NCBI GenBank assembly: GCA_041670165.1 | Contig: JBAXZR010000011.1 | Coordinates: 1-36,518, forward strand | DNA: 36,518 bases | Direction: 5' to 3' | Source: JBAXZR01 sp041670165 | GTDB taxonomy: Bacteria; Bacillota; Clostridia; Christensenellales; UBA1242 | Part shown: positions 1 to 7,524 of the stretch, in pieces | Position numbering within the stretch: the stretch's first letter is position 1 | Layout: the number at the start of each line of letters is the position of its first letter | The notes under the pieces: generated by a model | Told to the model about the DNA's origin: nothing | The model's database searches: none | The model's input: only the letters and a program-made list of their open reading frames with translations | Translations under genes and position numbers: made by a program

Positions 1-882
1 CATTTGTTCTTAATTATGGAAGGCGGAGCAAAACCAAAATTTGGTACAGATAATTCAAAGATGATAAATGCTCAAACTTGTTACAATAATATCAAACAAA
101 TTTTAAGAGAAATCATTACTGACAGCATGACAGAGTATGAAAAAGTTTTAGCAATTTATGACTGGCTTATGTACTATGGATATTATGATTATGAAACATA
201 TGAAGACAGTAGTTCTGATCCTACTATAACTGAGCATAATTGCTTTTATTTGGAAGGATTGTTCCTTACACCTAGCAAGCGTCTTCCTGTGTGCGATGCT
301 TTCTCCAAAGCATTTGTTGTTATGTGTAGAATTGAGGGCATTGAAGCAATCAAGGTTACTGGGGAATATAATGGTGGAGGACATGCATGGAACAAAGTTA
401 ACATTGTTGTTCCTGGGGAAACCGTTAAAAACTGGTTCTTCCTTGATATTACCTTTGATAATGTTTTAATTATTATTGATTCAGAAACTCAAGCTAAAAA
501 AGAAATTTTGACACACTCATACTTTTTGGTTACAGACATTGTGGCTGCAGAAAATTCAATGTACACTCGTACTGCCAATGCAAGAATGTATAATCCTGCT
601 TGCACAACAACCTTTAATATTTATGATTACATGATGAGAGATTATTCTGCAATGTCAACTGATGGTACAAAAGATTGCAACATAACAAGTCAATCTGAAC
701 TCGAAGCTTTGTTTACTTTTCTGAACACAACAGGCAGTTCAGTACCTGGACTTGAAATCATATTAAATTATACTTTTTCAGATCTTGTAACAGAGCTTAC
801 AAATGCTGGTGCAGCTGGTTGGGGATTTGTTGCTCTTAACAGAGAAAACACTTTAGGTCTTTTCAGAAATGGTGAAATATAA
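1..882 (+). CDS. Transglutaminase-like domain protein, 5' end cut by the window
   Basis: The reading frame is open to the first base, so the N-terminus lies outside the window. About 293 residues are visible. Counting from the TTG codon at position 4, the fold carries a papain-like triad: Cys97 in LPVCDAFSKAF, His127 in GGGHAWN and Asp148 in FFLDITFDN. This is the classic arrangement of the transglutaminase-like (transglut_core) superfamily, whose bacterial members are often peptidases or surface-processing enzymes. Whether this one cross-links or cleaves cannot be told. The region after about residue 190 (to NTLGLFRNGEI) has no motif I recognise and may be a separate C-terminal domain. The stop codon directly abuts the next start codon, so the two genes are probably co-transcribed. 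A signal peptide, if any, would lie upstream of the window. Confidence 0.8.
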   Translation, partial: HLFLIMEGGAKPKFGTDNSKMINAQTCYNNIKQILREIITDSMTEYEKVLAIYDWLMYYGYYDYETYEDSSSDPTITEHNCFYLEGLFLTPSKRLPVCDAFSKAFVVMCRIEGIEAIKVTGEYNGGGHAWNKVNIVVPGETVKNWFFLDITFDNVLIIIDSETQAKKEILTHSYFLVTDIVAAENSMYTRTANARMYNPACTTTFNIYDYMMRDYSAMSTDGTKDCNITSQSELEALFTFLNTTGSSVPGLEIILNYTFSDLVTELTNAGAAGWGFVALNRENTLGLFRNGEI

Positions 883-1557
883 ATGAAAGTTGAAATTGTT
901 CATGGAACTTTGCTCAGGACAAATAATATTTTGATTGGAAACGAAAAATCAGTTATTCTGATTGATCCAAGTGCAAGCAAGGAAAAATTGCAAGACAAAA
1001 TTGCTGGGCGTGATGTTTTGGCAGTTTTGCTTACTCATGGGCATTGGGATCATTTTCAAACACTTGATGAAATTATTAATAATCAAAATTGCAAATGCTA
1101 TTTAACTTTTGAAGCATATCAAAAAATTAAAGACAACTCGATACGAACAAAATATGAGAAAAAAATTGTTTCAATGCTTTCTGAAGACTGTTTCAGTTTC
1201 ATTGAAGATGAGCAAATTTTGTCTTTTGAAAATTTTGAAATCAAGATATTTAGAACTTCAGGGCATACGAACTGCAGTGTAAGTTATTTAATTAATCCAA
1301 GAGAAGCCCCTTTTGTTTATAAAGGAAATGATTTTTTGTTTGAAAGTGAAACAACGGGTGTTGAATATGATGGTTCAATACTTATTTCAGGAGACACACT
1401 TTTTAAAGGTGGACAGGGAAGAACTGATTTGCCAACAGGAAATCAAGAAGAAATTGAAAAAAGCATTTCAAAATTACTTTCTTTACCTAATGATTTGATT
1501 GTAATAGCAGGACATGGGGAAATTACTACAATTGGAGAAGAAAAAAAATTATATTGA
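883..1557 (+). CDS. MBL-fold metallo-hydrolase (glyoxalase II-like)
   Basis: A 224-residue metallo-beta-lactamase superfamily hydrolase. The dinuclear metal site is complete: THGHWDH gives His52, His54, Asp56 and His57, followed by His128 (SGHTNCS), Asp171 (ISGDTLF) and His211 (AGHGE). The GDTLFKGGQGRTDLPTG stretch is typical of the glyoxalase II/YcbL-like branch, which usually hydrolyses thioesters such as S-lactoylglutathione. The true substrate is unknown. A segment of about 25 residues around 143-168 (KGNDFLFESETTG) separates the third His from the Asp and is longer than in compact members. The start ATG follows the preceding TAA without a gap, with a GGTGA ribosome site at 871-875, which implies translational coupling. 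No signal peptide, so probably cytoplasmic. Confidence 0.85.
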   Translation: MKVEIVHGTLLRTNNILIGNEKSVILIDPSASKEKLQDKIAGRDVLAVLLTHGHWDHFQTLDEIINNQNCKCYLTFEAYQKIKDNSIRTKYEKKIVSMLSEDCFSFIEDEQILSFENFEIKIFRTSGHTNCSVSYLINPREAPFVYKGNDFLFESETTGVEYDGSILISGDTLFKGGQGRTDLPTGNQEEIEKSISKLLSLPNDLIVIAGHGEITTIGEEKKLY

Positions 1558-1577
1558 TGGATTTTAAAAGAGTTAAG

Positions 1578-1623
1578 GTTTTAAGTATACATTTATAAAT
1601 GGAAAAGTTTTAAGTATACATTT
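1578..1623 (+). repeat. Direct repeat pair, 17-mer at 29-base spacing
   Basis: The 17-mer GTTTTAAGTATACATTT occurs at 1578-1594 and again, identically, at 1607-1623, start-to-start distance 29. Each copy contains the palindrome GTATAC. It lies between the MBL gene and the promoter of the radical SAM gene, so it may be a pair of protein-binding sites, or just a small duplication. Confidence 0.7.
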
Positions 1624-1698
1624 TTAACAAATTATTAAGTTTGATTTATTACAAGTATCTAACAATATTATGAGAAAATATTAATTGAAGAAAAAATG

Positions 1699-1707
1699 TG
1701 GTATAAT
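1699..1707 (+). promoter_or_regulatory. Extended -10 promoter for the YgiQ-type gene
   Basis: TGGTATAAT is a perfect extended -10 (TG-N-TATAAT) about 100 bases before the start codon. The -35 position 17 bases upstream reads TATTAA and is poor, which an extended -10 can compensate. Confidence 0.5.
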
Positions 1708-1804
1708 TTAAATGGTTTTGAAAAATTAAAATTTTTTAAAAATTATTTTTTAGAAGATTGAAAATTAAAAATAATTGAATATAGTTCAAATTAAAGGACA
1801 AAAA

Positions 1805-3628
1805 ATGGCATTTTTACCAATATGTAGAGAAGACCTTGAAGAAAGGGGAATTTCTGAGCTCGATTTTGTTTATATTTCAGGTGATGCCTATGTTGACCAC
1901 CCATCTTTTGGCACGGCTGTTATTGCAAGAATAATTGAAAATAAGGGTTTTAGTGTGGGTATTATTGCTCAACCAATGTGCGATGCTGATTACAAAAAAC
2001 TTGGAACTCCAAGGCTTGGATTTATGGTTGGAAGTGGAGTTGTTGACAGTATGGTAAACAACTATACAGCGGCTAAAAGACGCCGTTCAACTGATGATTA
2101 TAGCGAAGGTGGAGTTGCAGGAAAAAGACCTGACAGAGCTCTTAATGTGTATTGTCAAAACTTAAGAAGATTATTTGGAAAAGAAATTCCGATTGTTATT
2201 GGTGGAATTGAGGGTAGTTTGAGAAGATTTGCTCATTATGATTATTGGGCAGACAGAGTTTTCCCAAGCATTTTGGTAACAACAGGTGCAGACTTGCTCA
2301 TTTATGGAATGGGTGAAGCACCACTATTTGAAATTTTGCGTTTGTCAGAAAAAAATGTGCCAATTTCCAAAATGAAAAATATTAGAGGAACAGCCGTTCT
2401 TACTGACGATATTTCTTCTATTGAAGCTGAAATTCTTCCATCTTTTGATGAAATTTCAAAAGATAAAATTGCATATTGCAAAGCTTTTAATTTGGAAAGT
2501 AAAAACACAGACGGGAGAAATGCAAGTGTTCTTGTGCAAGAACAATCGAAAGGCGTTTATGCTTTGCAAAATTTACCCGCTCTTCCACTAACAGAAAAAG
2601 AAATGGATTATGTTGCATCTTTGCCATATGAAAGACGAGCCCACCCAGTTTACAAAATGGGAGTTCCTGCCATAACGGAAATTCAATTTTCAATCAATAG
2701 CCACAAAGGTTGTTTTGGTGGTTGTTCTTTTTGTGCAATCAATTTCCATCAAGGCAGAGCAATTCAATCTAGAAGCAAGGAAAATATTGTTGCTGAAGCA
2801 GAAAAAATTGCATCAATGCCAGAATTTAAAGGCTACATTCACGATGTTGGCGGACCTAGTGCAAACTTTTATCAGCCTAGTTGTGAAAATCAATTGAAAA
2901 ATGGTATGTGTAAAAATAGACAATGCATTGGCTCAACTCCTTGTAAAAATTTGCGAGTTTCACATGAAAAATATTTAGATGTCCTAAGAGCAGTTAGGCA
3001 AGTTAAAGGTGTTAAAAAGGTTTTTGTTAGAAGCGGTGTAAGATTTGACTATGTACAAATGGACAAAGATCCATCTTTCTTTAATGAACTTTGCAAATAC
3101 CATATAAGCGGGCAACTGAAAATTGCACCAGAACATGTTAGTAAGGGTGTCCTAAAAAACATGAATAAACCTGACCCAAAAATGTATTTTGAATTTGCAA
3201 AACGCTTTGAGCAAAAAAATAAAGAACTTCACTTAAAACAATTTTTAGTTCCATATTTCATTTCTTCTCACCCTTGTTGCACAACTGAAGATGCAGTTGA
3301 GCTCACAAAATATCTTAAAAGCATTGGATATTGTCCTGAACAAGTGCAAGACTTTTATCCAACACCATCAACAAAATCCACTTGCGAATTTTATACTGGT
3401 TTAAATCCTGACACATTAGAGCCTATATTCGTTGCAAAATCATCAAAAGACAAGCAAATTCAAAAAGCACTTTTGCAATGGAGAAAAAAAGAAAACCAAG
3501 AAATTGTTGGAAGAGTTTTAAACTCTGAAAAAAACAAAAAGGAAAGTTCTTATAAAAAAAATGATGCAAGTTTTTCGCATCAAAAATTTGATAGATACAG
3601 CAAAAATAAATTTGGTAAAAAATATTAA
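1805..3628 (+). CDS. YgiQ family radical SAM protein
   Basis: A 607-residue radical SAM enzyme of the YgiQ (UPF0313) family. The iron-sulphur site CFGGCSFC places the three cluster cysteines at residues 303, 307 and 310 (CxxxCxxC). A further cysteine-rich segment follows (GMCKNRQC, STPCKNL), as is normal for YgiQ. The N-terminal half (residues 1-290, with GDAYVDHPSFG, IGGIEGSLRRFAHYDYW and MGEAPLFEI) is the family's typical leading domain, and the C-terminal part with SSHPCC and DFYPTP matches the DUF3362 region. The physiological reaction of YgiQ proteins is not established. The last 45 residues are a Lys/Ser/Asn-rich basic tail. I start at ATG 1805 because AAAGGA at 1793-1798 sits 6 bases upstream; an in-frame TTG at 1775 would bury this site. 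A strong terminator follows. Confidence 0.9.
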   Translation: MAFLPICREDLEERGISELDFVYISGDAYVDHPSFGTAVIARIIENKGFSVGIIAQPMCDADYKKLGTPRLGFMVGSGVVDSMVNNYTAAKRRRSTDDYSEGGVAGKRPDRALNVYCQNLRRLFGKEIPIVIGGIEGSLRRFAHYDYWADRVFPSILVTTGADLLIYGMGEAPLFEILRLSEKNVPISKMKNIRGTAVLTDDISSIEAEILPSFDEISKDKIAYCKAFNLESKNTDGRNASVLVQEQSKGVYALQNLPALPLTEKEMDYVASLPYERRAHPVYKMGVPAITEIQFSINSHKGCFGGCSFCAINFHQGRAIQSRSKENIVAEAEKIASMPEFKGYIHDVGGPSANFYQPSCENQLKNGMCKNRQCIGSTPCKNLRVSHEKYLDVLRAVRQVKGVKKVFVRSGVRFDYVQMDKDPSFFNELCKYHISGQLKIAPEHVSKGVLKNMNKPDPKMYFEFAKRFEQKNKELHLKQFLVPYFISSHPCCTTEDAVELTKYLKSIGYCPEQVQDFYPTPSTKSTCEFYTGLNPDTLEPIFVAKSSKDKQIQKALLQWRKKENQEIVGRVLNSEKNKKESSYKKNDASFSHQKFDRYSKNKFGKKY

Positions 3629-3677
3629 TTTTGTTAGTTTCTAAAGCAAATTGATTTTTATATATTTTTGTTTTGCT

Positions 3678-3710
3678 AATGAACAAATTTTGCATTTGTT
3701 CATTTTTTTT
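3678..3710 (+). terminator. Rho-independent terminator after the YgiQ-type gene
   Basis: An 11-bp perfect stem (AATGAACAAAT at 3678-3688 with ATTTGTTCATT at 3694-3704) around a 5-base loop, followed by a run of T to 3710. Confidence 0.85.
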
Positions 3711-3796
3711 GATAGTACAATTTAATTATCTATATTTTTAATTTGTTTAAGTATGGGAAATAAATAATTAAATTTTTTTTTCTTAAAAATTGCACT

Positions 3797-4174
3797 TTAA
3801 ATTTTTATTAAAGTATTAGCTTTTGTCCACCTGCTGATAACAAGCTGTGGCATGGATTCTTGAATGGCAGAAATGTATCCGTTTACAGTGTTTAAAATTT
3901 CAATTTGCATTGCTAAAATTTTTGTGTCTACTTCACCAAGGCTTGCATTTGTTGTTGATACAAAATTATTAAAATTAGAAACCAAACCATCTATTGTGGT
4001 TTGCATGGCTAATACATCAATTTTTATTTTTGAGTAATCAAAATTAACGGAAAAAATATCAATAAACTCTTTGGTCTTTTCAGCTAATTTTGAAGCATAG
4101 CTAACTCTTCTTTCAAGCTCATCAATTTTTGATTGTTGAATTTTTGACTGCTCACTTGGTTCATTAAATAGCAT
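3797..4174 (-). CDS. Small coiled-coil hypothetical protein
   Basis: 125 residues with no family I recognise. The sequence is mostly amphipathic helix: QSKIQQSKIDELERRVSYAS near the start and further heptad-like stretches through residue 110 (KIKIDVLAMQTTIDGLVSNF, then TKILAMQIEILNTVNGYI). An internal echo is visible, VLAMQTTI versus ILAMQIEI, which may reflect two related helical repeats. There is no signal peptide or membrane segment, so it is probably cytoplasmic and oligomeric. The gene stands alone on the minus strand between two plus-strand operons. The start is supported by AAAGGAGC 6 bases upstream of the ATG. It is convergent with the YgiQ-type gene and divergent from the aldolase gene. 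Real gene likely; function unknown. Confidence 0.7.
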   Translation of the reverse strand: MLFNEPSEQSKIQQSKIDELERRVSYASKLAEKTKEFIDIFSVNFDYSKIKIDVLAMQTTIDGLVSNFNNFVSTTNASLGEVDTKILAMQIEILNTVNGYISAIQESMPQLVISRWTKANTLIKI

Positions 4175-4322
4175 TTTTATGCTCCTTTTTTTGCTAGTTT
4201 ATCACTATCTAAATCAAGTTTTCAATCAATCATGACATTAATCAAACTAGTTTGGGTTAAATATAATTTTTAAATAATCTTCATATTAAAAATTAAAACA
4301 ACATTTTAACCAACAATATATT

Positions 4323-4350
4323 TTGCTTTTATATATAGTTGTGTTAAAAT
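4323..4350 (+). promoter_or_regulatory. Promoter of fba-hflX
   Basis: -35 TTGCTT (4323-4328), 16-base spacer, -10 TAAAAT (4345-4350) preceded by TG at 4342-4343 (extended -10). Transcription would begin near 4357, which rules against the upstream ATG codons at 4355 and supports the start at 4373. Confidence 0.55.
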
Positions 4351-4372
4351 AATTATGATTATGGAGTATGAT

Positions 4373-5302
4373 ATGGAAAGAACAGATTTGAAACATGTTT
4401 ATTCAAAGGCAATAAAAGAAAAATTCGCCATTGGTGCGTTTAATTTTGTTAATATGGAAAGTCTTAAAGCGATTGTTGAATCCGCAAACGATTCTTCTTC
4501 ACCAGTAATTGTTGCTGTTAGTGAAAGTGCCATTGAATACATGGGAATGGAATATGTGATTAATCTTGTTTCTGCTTCAAAAAAAAATTCTCATGTTCCA
4601 GTTGTTTTGCACCTTGATCATGGCTCAAGCTTTGAAGTTTGTAAAAAATGTATTGATGCTGGTTTTGATTCTGTTATGATTGATGCAAGTGGTTTACCTT
4701 TTGAAGAAAATGTCAAATTGACTAAAAGTGTTGTTCTTTATGCAAAAAAATTTAATGTTTGTGTTGAAGGTGAACTGGGAAGGTTAGCTGGCATAGAAGA
4801 TAAAGTTAATGTTTCTGAAAGTAATTCTTTTTACACTGACCCCCTTGAAGCAAAAAAGTTTGTTTTGGAAACTGGAGTTGATAGTCTTGCAGTTGCAATT
4901 GGAACAAGCCACGGAGCTTTTAAATTCTCTCATGAACCAAGGCTCGCTTTTGATGTGCTTGAAAAAATTGAAAACCTTTTACCTAACTTTCCACTAGTTT
5001 TGCATGGTTCAAGTAGTATTGATTCTTTTGATGTTGAAATGCTGAACAAATTTGGTGGACAAATGGAAGGGGCAAAAGGCGTCCCATATGAAATCTTGGA
5101 AAAAGCATCAAGATTTCACAATATTTGTAAAATCAATGTTGACAGTGATCTTAGAATTGCATACACAGCTAGCATTAGAAAATTTCTTTTTGAAAATCCA
5201 AAAGTTTTTGATGTTAGAAAAATTTTTAAGCCTGCAAAAGAACAAATGAAAATCCGAATAAAAGAAAAAATTAAATGCTTTGGCTCATTGAATAGGGGTT
5301 AA
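4373..5302 (+). CDS. fba: Class II fructose-bisphosphate aldolase
   Basis: A 309-residue zinc-dependent class II aldolase, which splits fructose-1,6-bisphosphate to glyceraldehyde-3-phosphate and dihydroxyacetone phosphate in glycolysis. HLDHG at residues 80-84 supplies the catalytic Asp82 and zinc ligand His83. The other zinc ligands are His180 (GTSHGAF) and His211 (LVLHGSSS). Glu134 lies in the conserved GELGRLAG, and NVDSDLR is the phosphate-binding motif near the C-terminus. Related enzymes act on tagatose-bisphosphate (GatY/KbaY), so sugar specificity is inferred; a glycolytic role fits with pfkA elsewhere in the window. ATG 4373 is preferred over in-frame ATGs at 4355 and 4361 because GGAG (4363-4366) lies 6 bases upstream and the predicted transcript starts near 4357. 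It is followed closely by hflX in one operon. Confidence 0.92.
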   Translation: MERTDLKHVYSKAIKEKFAIGAFNFVNMESLKAIVESANDSSSPVIVAVSESAIEYMGMEYVINLVSASKKNSHVPVVLHLDHGSSFEVCKKCIDAGFDSVMIDASGLPFEENVKLTKSVVLYAKKFNVCVEGELGRLAGIEDKVNVSESNSFYTDPLEAKKFVLETGVDSLAVAIGTSHGAFKFSHEPRLAFDVLEKIENLLPNFPLVLHGSSSIDSFDVEMLNKFGGQMEGAKGVPYEILEKASRFHNICKINVDSDLRIAYTASIRKFLFENPKVFDVRKIFKPAKEQMKIRIKEKIKCFGSLNRG

Positions 5303-5318
5303 AGTGTTAAAGGAGAGT

Positions 5319-6407
5319 ATGAAAAATTTAAAAGAAACAAAAATTGAAACTGAAAAAGCAATACTTATGTGTGCAAGCTTTGATTCTCAAAAGGAACAAG
5401 AAAGCAGTGTGGTTGAGCTTGAAAGGCTTGCTGAAACCGCTGGAGTCAAAGTTGTTGGCAAAATGTTTCAAAGAATAAAGGATATTGTTCCAGCAACATT
5501 TATGGGTCAAGGCAAAATTCAAGAACTTGCTCAAATGGTTGAGGATACTGGTGCAGATGTTGTCATTTTTGATGACGAATTGTCGGGTAGTCAAACAAGA
5601 AACATCTCTGACTTGGTTAAAGTAAAAGTGATTGATCGCTCAACTTTGATACTAGATATTTTTGCCATGCGTGCAACTTCAAATGAAGGTAAAATGCAAG
5701 TTGAACTTGCTCAGCTTAAATACAGAATGCCTCGTCTTGGTTCTTTCGGCGGTGGTGAAGGCGGAAGATATGGTGGCGGTGTTGGAATGCGTGGACCTGG
5801 GGAAACAAAACTTGAAGTCAATCGTAGGGTTGTTAAAGACAACATTGCTAAGCTTGAAAAAGAAATTGAAAAATTAGATGCACAAAGAAAAATTAGAAGA
5901 AAAGCAAGAATTGAAAGTGGTGTAAAAAAAGTTGCGATTGTTGGTTACACAAATGCAGGAAAAAGCACCTTGTTTAACTGCATAACAAAGGCAGGAATAT
6001 ATGCTGATGACAAACTGTTTGCAACTCTTGACACAACAACAAGAAGTCTTTATCTTGACGAAGGAAAACAAGTTGTAATCACTGACACTGTTGGATTTAT
6101 AAACAAACTTCCACATGAATTTATAAAAGCTTTTGCTTCAACTCTTGAAGAGAGTGTTATGGCAGATGTTATTGTTCATGTTGTTGACATTTCCAATCCT
6201 GAATACCAAAAGCAAATGGAAGTGGTTGACAATGTTTTGATTAATCTTGGAGCAAGCAACATTCCCGTTATTGTTGCAATCAACAAAACTGATGCTGTTG
6301 CTTCTTTGCCAGCAAGAAAAGATAATGAAGTTTTTATTAGTGCAAAAAACAATATTGGAATTGATGTTTTAAAAGGAAAAATTGTTCAACTTCTTTGGAA
6401 TGAATAA
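5319..6407 (+). CDS. hflX: GTPase HflX
   Basis: A 362-residue ribosome-associated GTPase of the HflX family, which in studied bacteria splits stalled or heat-damaged 70S ribosomes. The N-terminal HflX domain (residues 1-130) includes GQGKIQELAQMVEDTGADVV and FDDELSGSQTRNI. The family glycine-rich linker follows (GGGEGGRYGGG, then MRGPGETKLE) with a helical stretch. The G domain has G1 GYTNAGKST at 209-217, G3 DTVGF and G4 NKTD. It ends soon after the G domain, giving a slightly short C-terminus. It lies 16 bases after fba and shares its promoter. ATG 5319 has AAAGGAG at 5309-5315 but only a 3-base spacer. A GTG at 5304 with GGGG upstream is an alternative that adds 5 residues. Confidence 0.93.
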   Translation: MKNLKETKIETEKAILMCASFDSQKEQESSVVELERLAETAGVKVVGKMFQRIKDIVPATFMGQGKIQELAQMVEDTGADVVIFDDELSGSQTRNISDLVKVKVIDRSTLILDIFAMRATSNEGKMQVELAQLKYRMPRLGSFGGGEGGRYGGGVGMRGPGETKLEVNRRVVKDNIAKLEKEIEKLDAQRKIRRKARIESGVKKVAIVGYTNAGKSTLFNCITKAGIYADDKLFATLDTTTRSLYLDEGKQVVITDTVGFINKLPHEFIKAFASTLEESVMADVIVHVVDISNPEYQKQMEVVDNVLINLGASNIPVIVAINKTDAVASLPARKDNEVFISAKNNIGIDVLKGKIVQLLWNE

Positions 6408-6652
6408 ATCTAAACTTGATAAAAAATGAGCAAGCACATATTTGGTGTTAAATATAAAAAAATGTTCTTTATGTTTTATTGTTAAATAAATATAAGATTC
6501 AATATTTTAAATTTTTCTTTTGTTTTTAAATTTTTTGTCTTATATTTAAGTTTAAATCTTAATTTTAATCATTTTTACTTATTGTTTTAGTTAAATTAAA
6601 AAATATTTTTGTTTCAACAAAAGATTTCATATAGTTTTCACATAATTGTTTT

Positions 6653-6683
6653 AAAAAGAAGATGGGGTTACCATCTTCTTTTT
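6653..6683 (+). terminator. Bidirectional terminator between hflX and the Cys/Gly-rich gene
   Basis: A 13-bp perfect stem (AAAAAGAAGATGG, 6653-6665; CCATCTTCTTTTT, 6671-6683) with loop GGTTA. The A- and T-rich arms make it work on both strands. It ends hflX transcripts 250 bases after the stop and can end the convergent minus-strand gene. Confidence 0.85.
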
Positions 6684-6689
6684 GTTCAA

Positions 6690-6710
6690 GATGGAAAATC
6701 CATCTCTTTT
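6690..6710. terminator. Second small hairpin related to the neighbouring terminator
   Basis: GATGG (6690-6694) pairs with CCATC (6700-6704) and is followed by TCTTTTT. It reuses the GATGG/CCATC core of the hairpin just to its left, suggesting a duplicated terminator. Confidence 0.4.
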
Positions 6711-6717
6711 TGGCATA

Positions 6718-6930
6718 TTACTGTTTGCAGTGATTTGTGTTTCCACCACAGCAGCAGCAAAGAATAAGTAAGATAGGAAGTATGCAACAAATGTCGCATC
6801 CTTGTCCCATGCCACTACCTCCGCCACAGCCGCAGCAGCAAAGAAGCAAGAGAATGATTATTAAGAAACAACAATCACAGCCTCCTCCACCACCGCCAAA
6901 TCCGCCACCGAAGCCACCAAACATACCCAT
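6718..6930 (-). CDS. 70-residue Cys/Gly-rich micro-protein with duplicated hydrophobic module
   Basis: The protein has 15 Cys and 21 Gly in 70 residues. After a glycine-rich head (MGMFGGFGGGFGGGGGG) come two similar modules: CDCC-FLIIILLLL-CCCGC and CDICC-ILPILLIL-CCCC, each a Cys cluster, a short hydrophobic run and another Cys cluster. This looks like an internal duplication. I know no named family for it; small Gly-rich hydrophobic proteins occur in spore formers, but the resemblance is only in composition. Metal binding, disulfide cross-linking or membrane insertion are all possible. The strand is decided by a very strong ribosome site, AAGGAGG, 8 bases before the ATG on the minus strand. 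The opposite strand has an open frame (6737-6976) giving a Gln/Pro-rich peptide that has no such site. It is a single-gene unit with terminators downstream. Confidence 0.7.
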   Translation of the reverse strand: MGMFGGFGGGFGGGGGGCDCCFLIIILLLLCCCGCGGGSGMGQGCDICCILPILLILCCCCGGNTNHCKQ

Positions 6931-7444
6931 AGGTTATGCCTCCTTAAAAAAATTTTACTTGGAAAAAAATATGTAAATCTTTTTGTCTTTTGTATATTGA
7001 AATTTCTTTTGTGTGATGCCTAACTAAAAACAAAGAGTAAACAGCGTTTTTATTGGCACATTTTCATCTTATGGGTTCTTGATAAAAAATGTTACTAGAT
7101 ATATTTTGAAGAAGCAAAATCTTGTACACAAAAAAAATAAAAATGTGAAAAAACTGAAAAATTTAAGTGCAAAAATTCAAAGAAAAATTAATGATAATTA
7201 ATAATAGCAGGTGATATTTTGGAATTAAAATAAAAAGAAATTTATGTTATTTTTGAATTTGCTAAAAAATATCACAAAAATGACAAAACTTGATAAAATT
7301 CGATAGCATATCAATTTTTGCTTTGCACAACATACTTGCAAACATTTATTTTGGCGTTGAAAATTTCAAAAACTTATTTTAATCAGCCTTAGAATGTTTT
7401 GGATGTCAATCTCAAATATTTTAAGTTATTTAAAGGTATTTTGA
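6931..7444. other. Gene-free AT-rich spacer
   Basis: Some 510 bases between the divergent Cys/Gly-rich gene and the surface protein gene. It should hold the promoter of the minus-strand gene, but I found no convincing -35/-10 pair there. No repeats, RNA gene or small ORF with a good ribosome site was seen. Confidence 0.5.
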
Positions 7445-7473
7445 TTGACAAATAAAAATCTATGTTATAAAAT
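7445..7473 (+). promoter_or_regulatory. Promoter of the Ig-like surface protein gene
   Basis: -35 TTGACA (7445-7450, perfect consensus), 17-base spacer, -10 TAAAAT (7468-7473). A start near 7480 would leave a leader of about 45 bases before ATG 7525. Confidence 0.7.
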
Positions 7474-7524
7474 GCAAGAGTTGAACTCAAAATTTATTTT
7501 ATAACAATGTTTAGGAGCATCGAA

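Noticed and set aside
6737..6976. Plus-strand frame encoding a Gln/Pro-rich 79-residue peptide
   Set aside because: It is the antisense of the Cys/Gly-rich gene, has no ribosome binding site, and its composition is a by-product of the Gly/Cys codons opposite.
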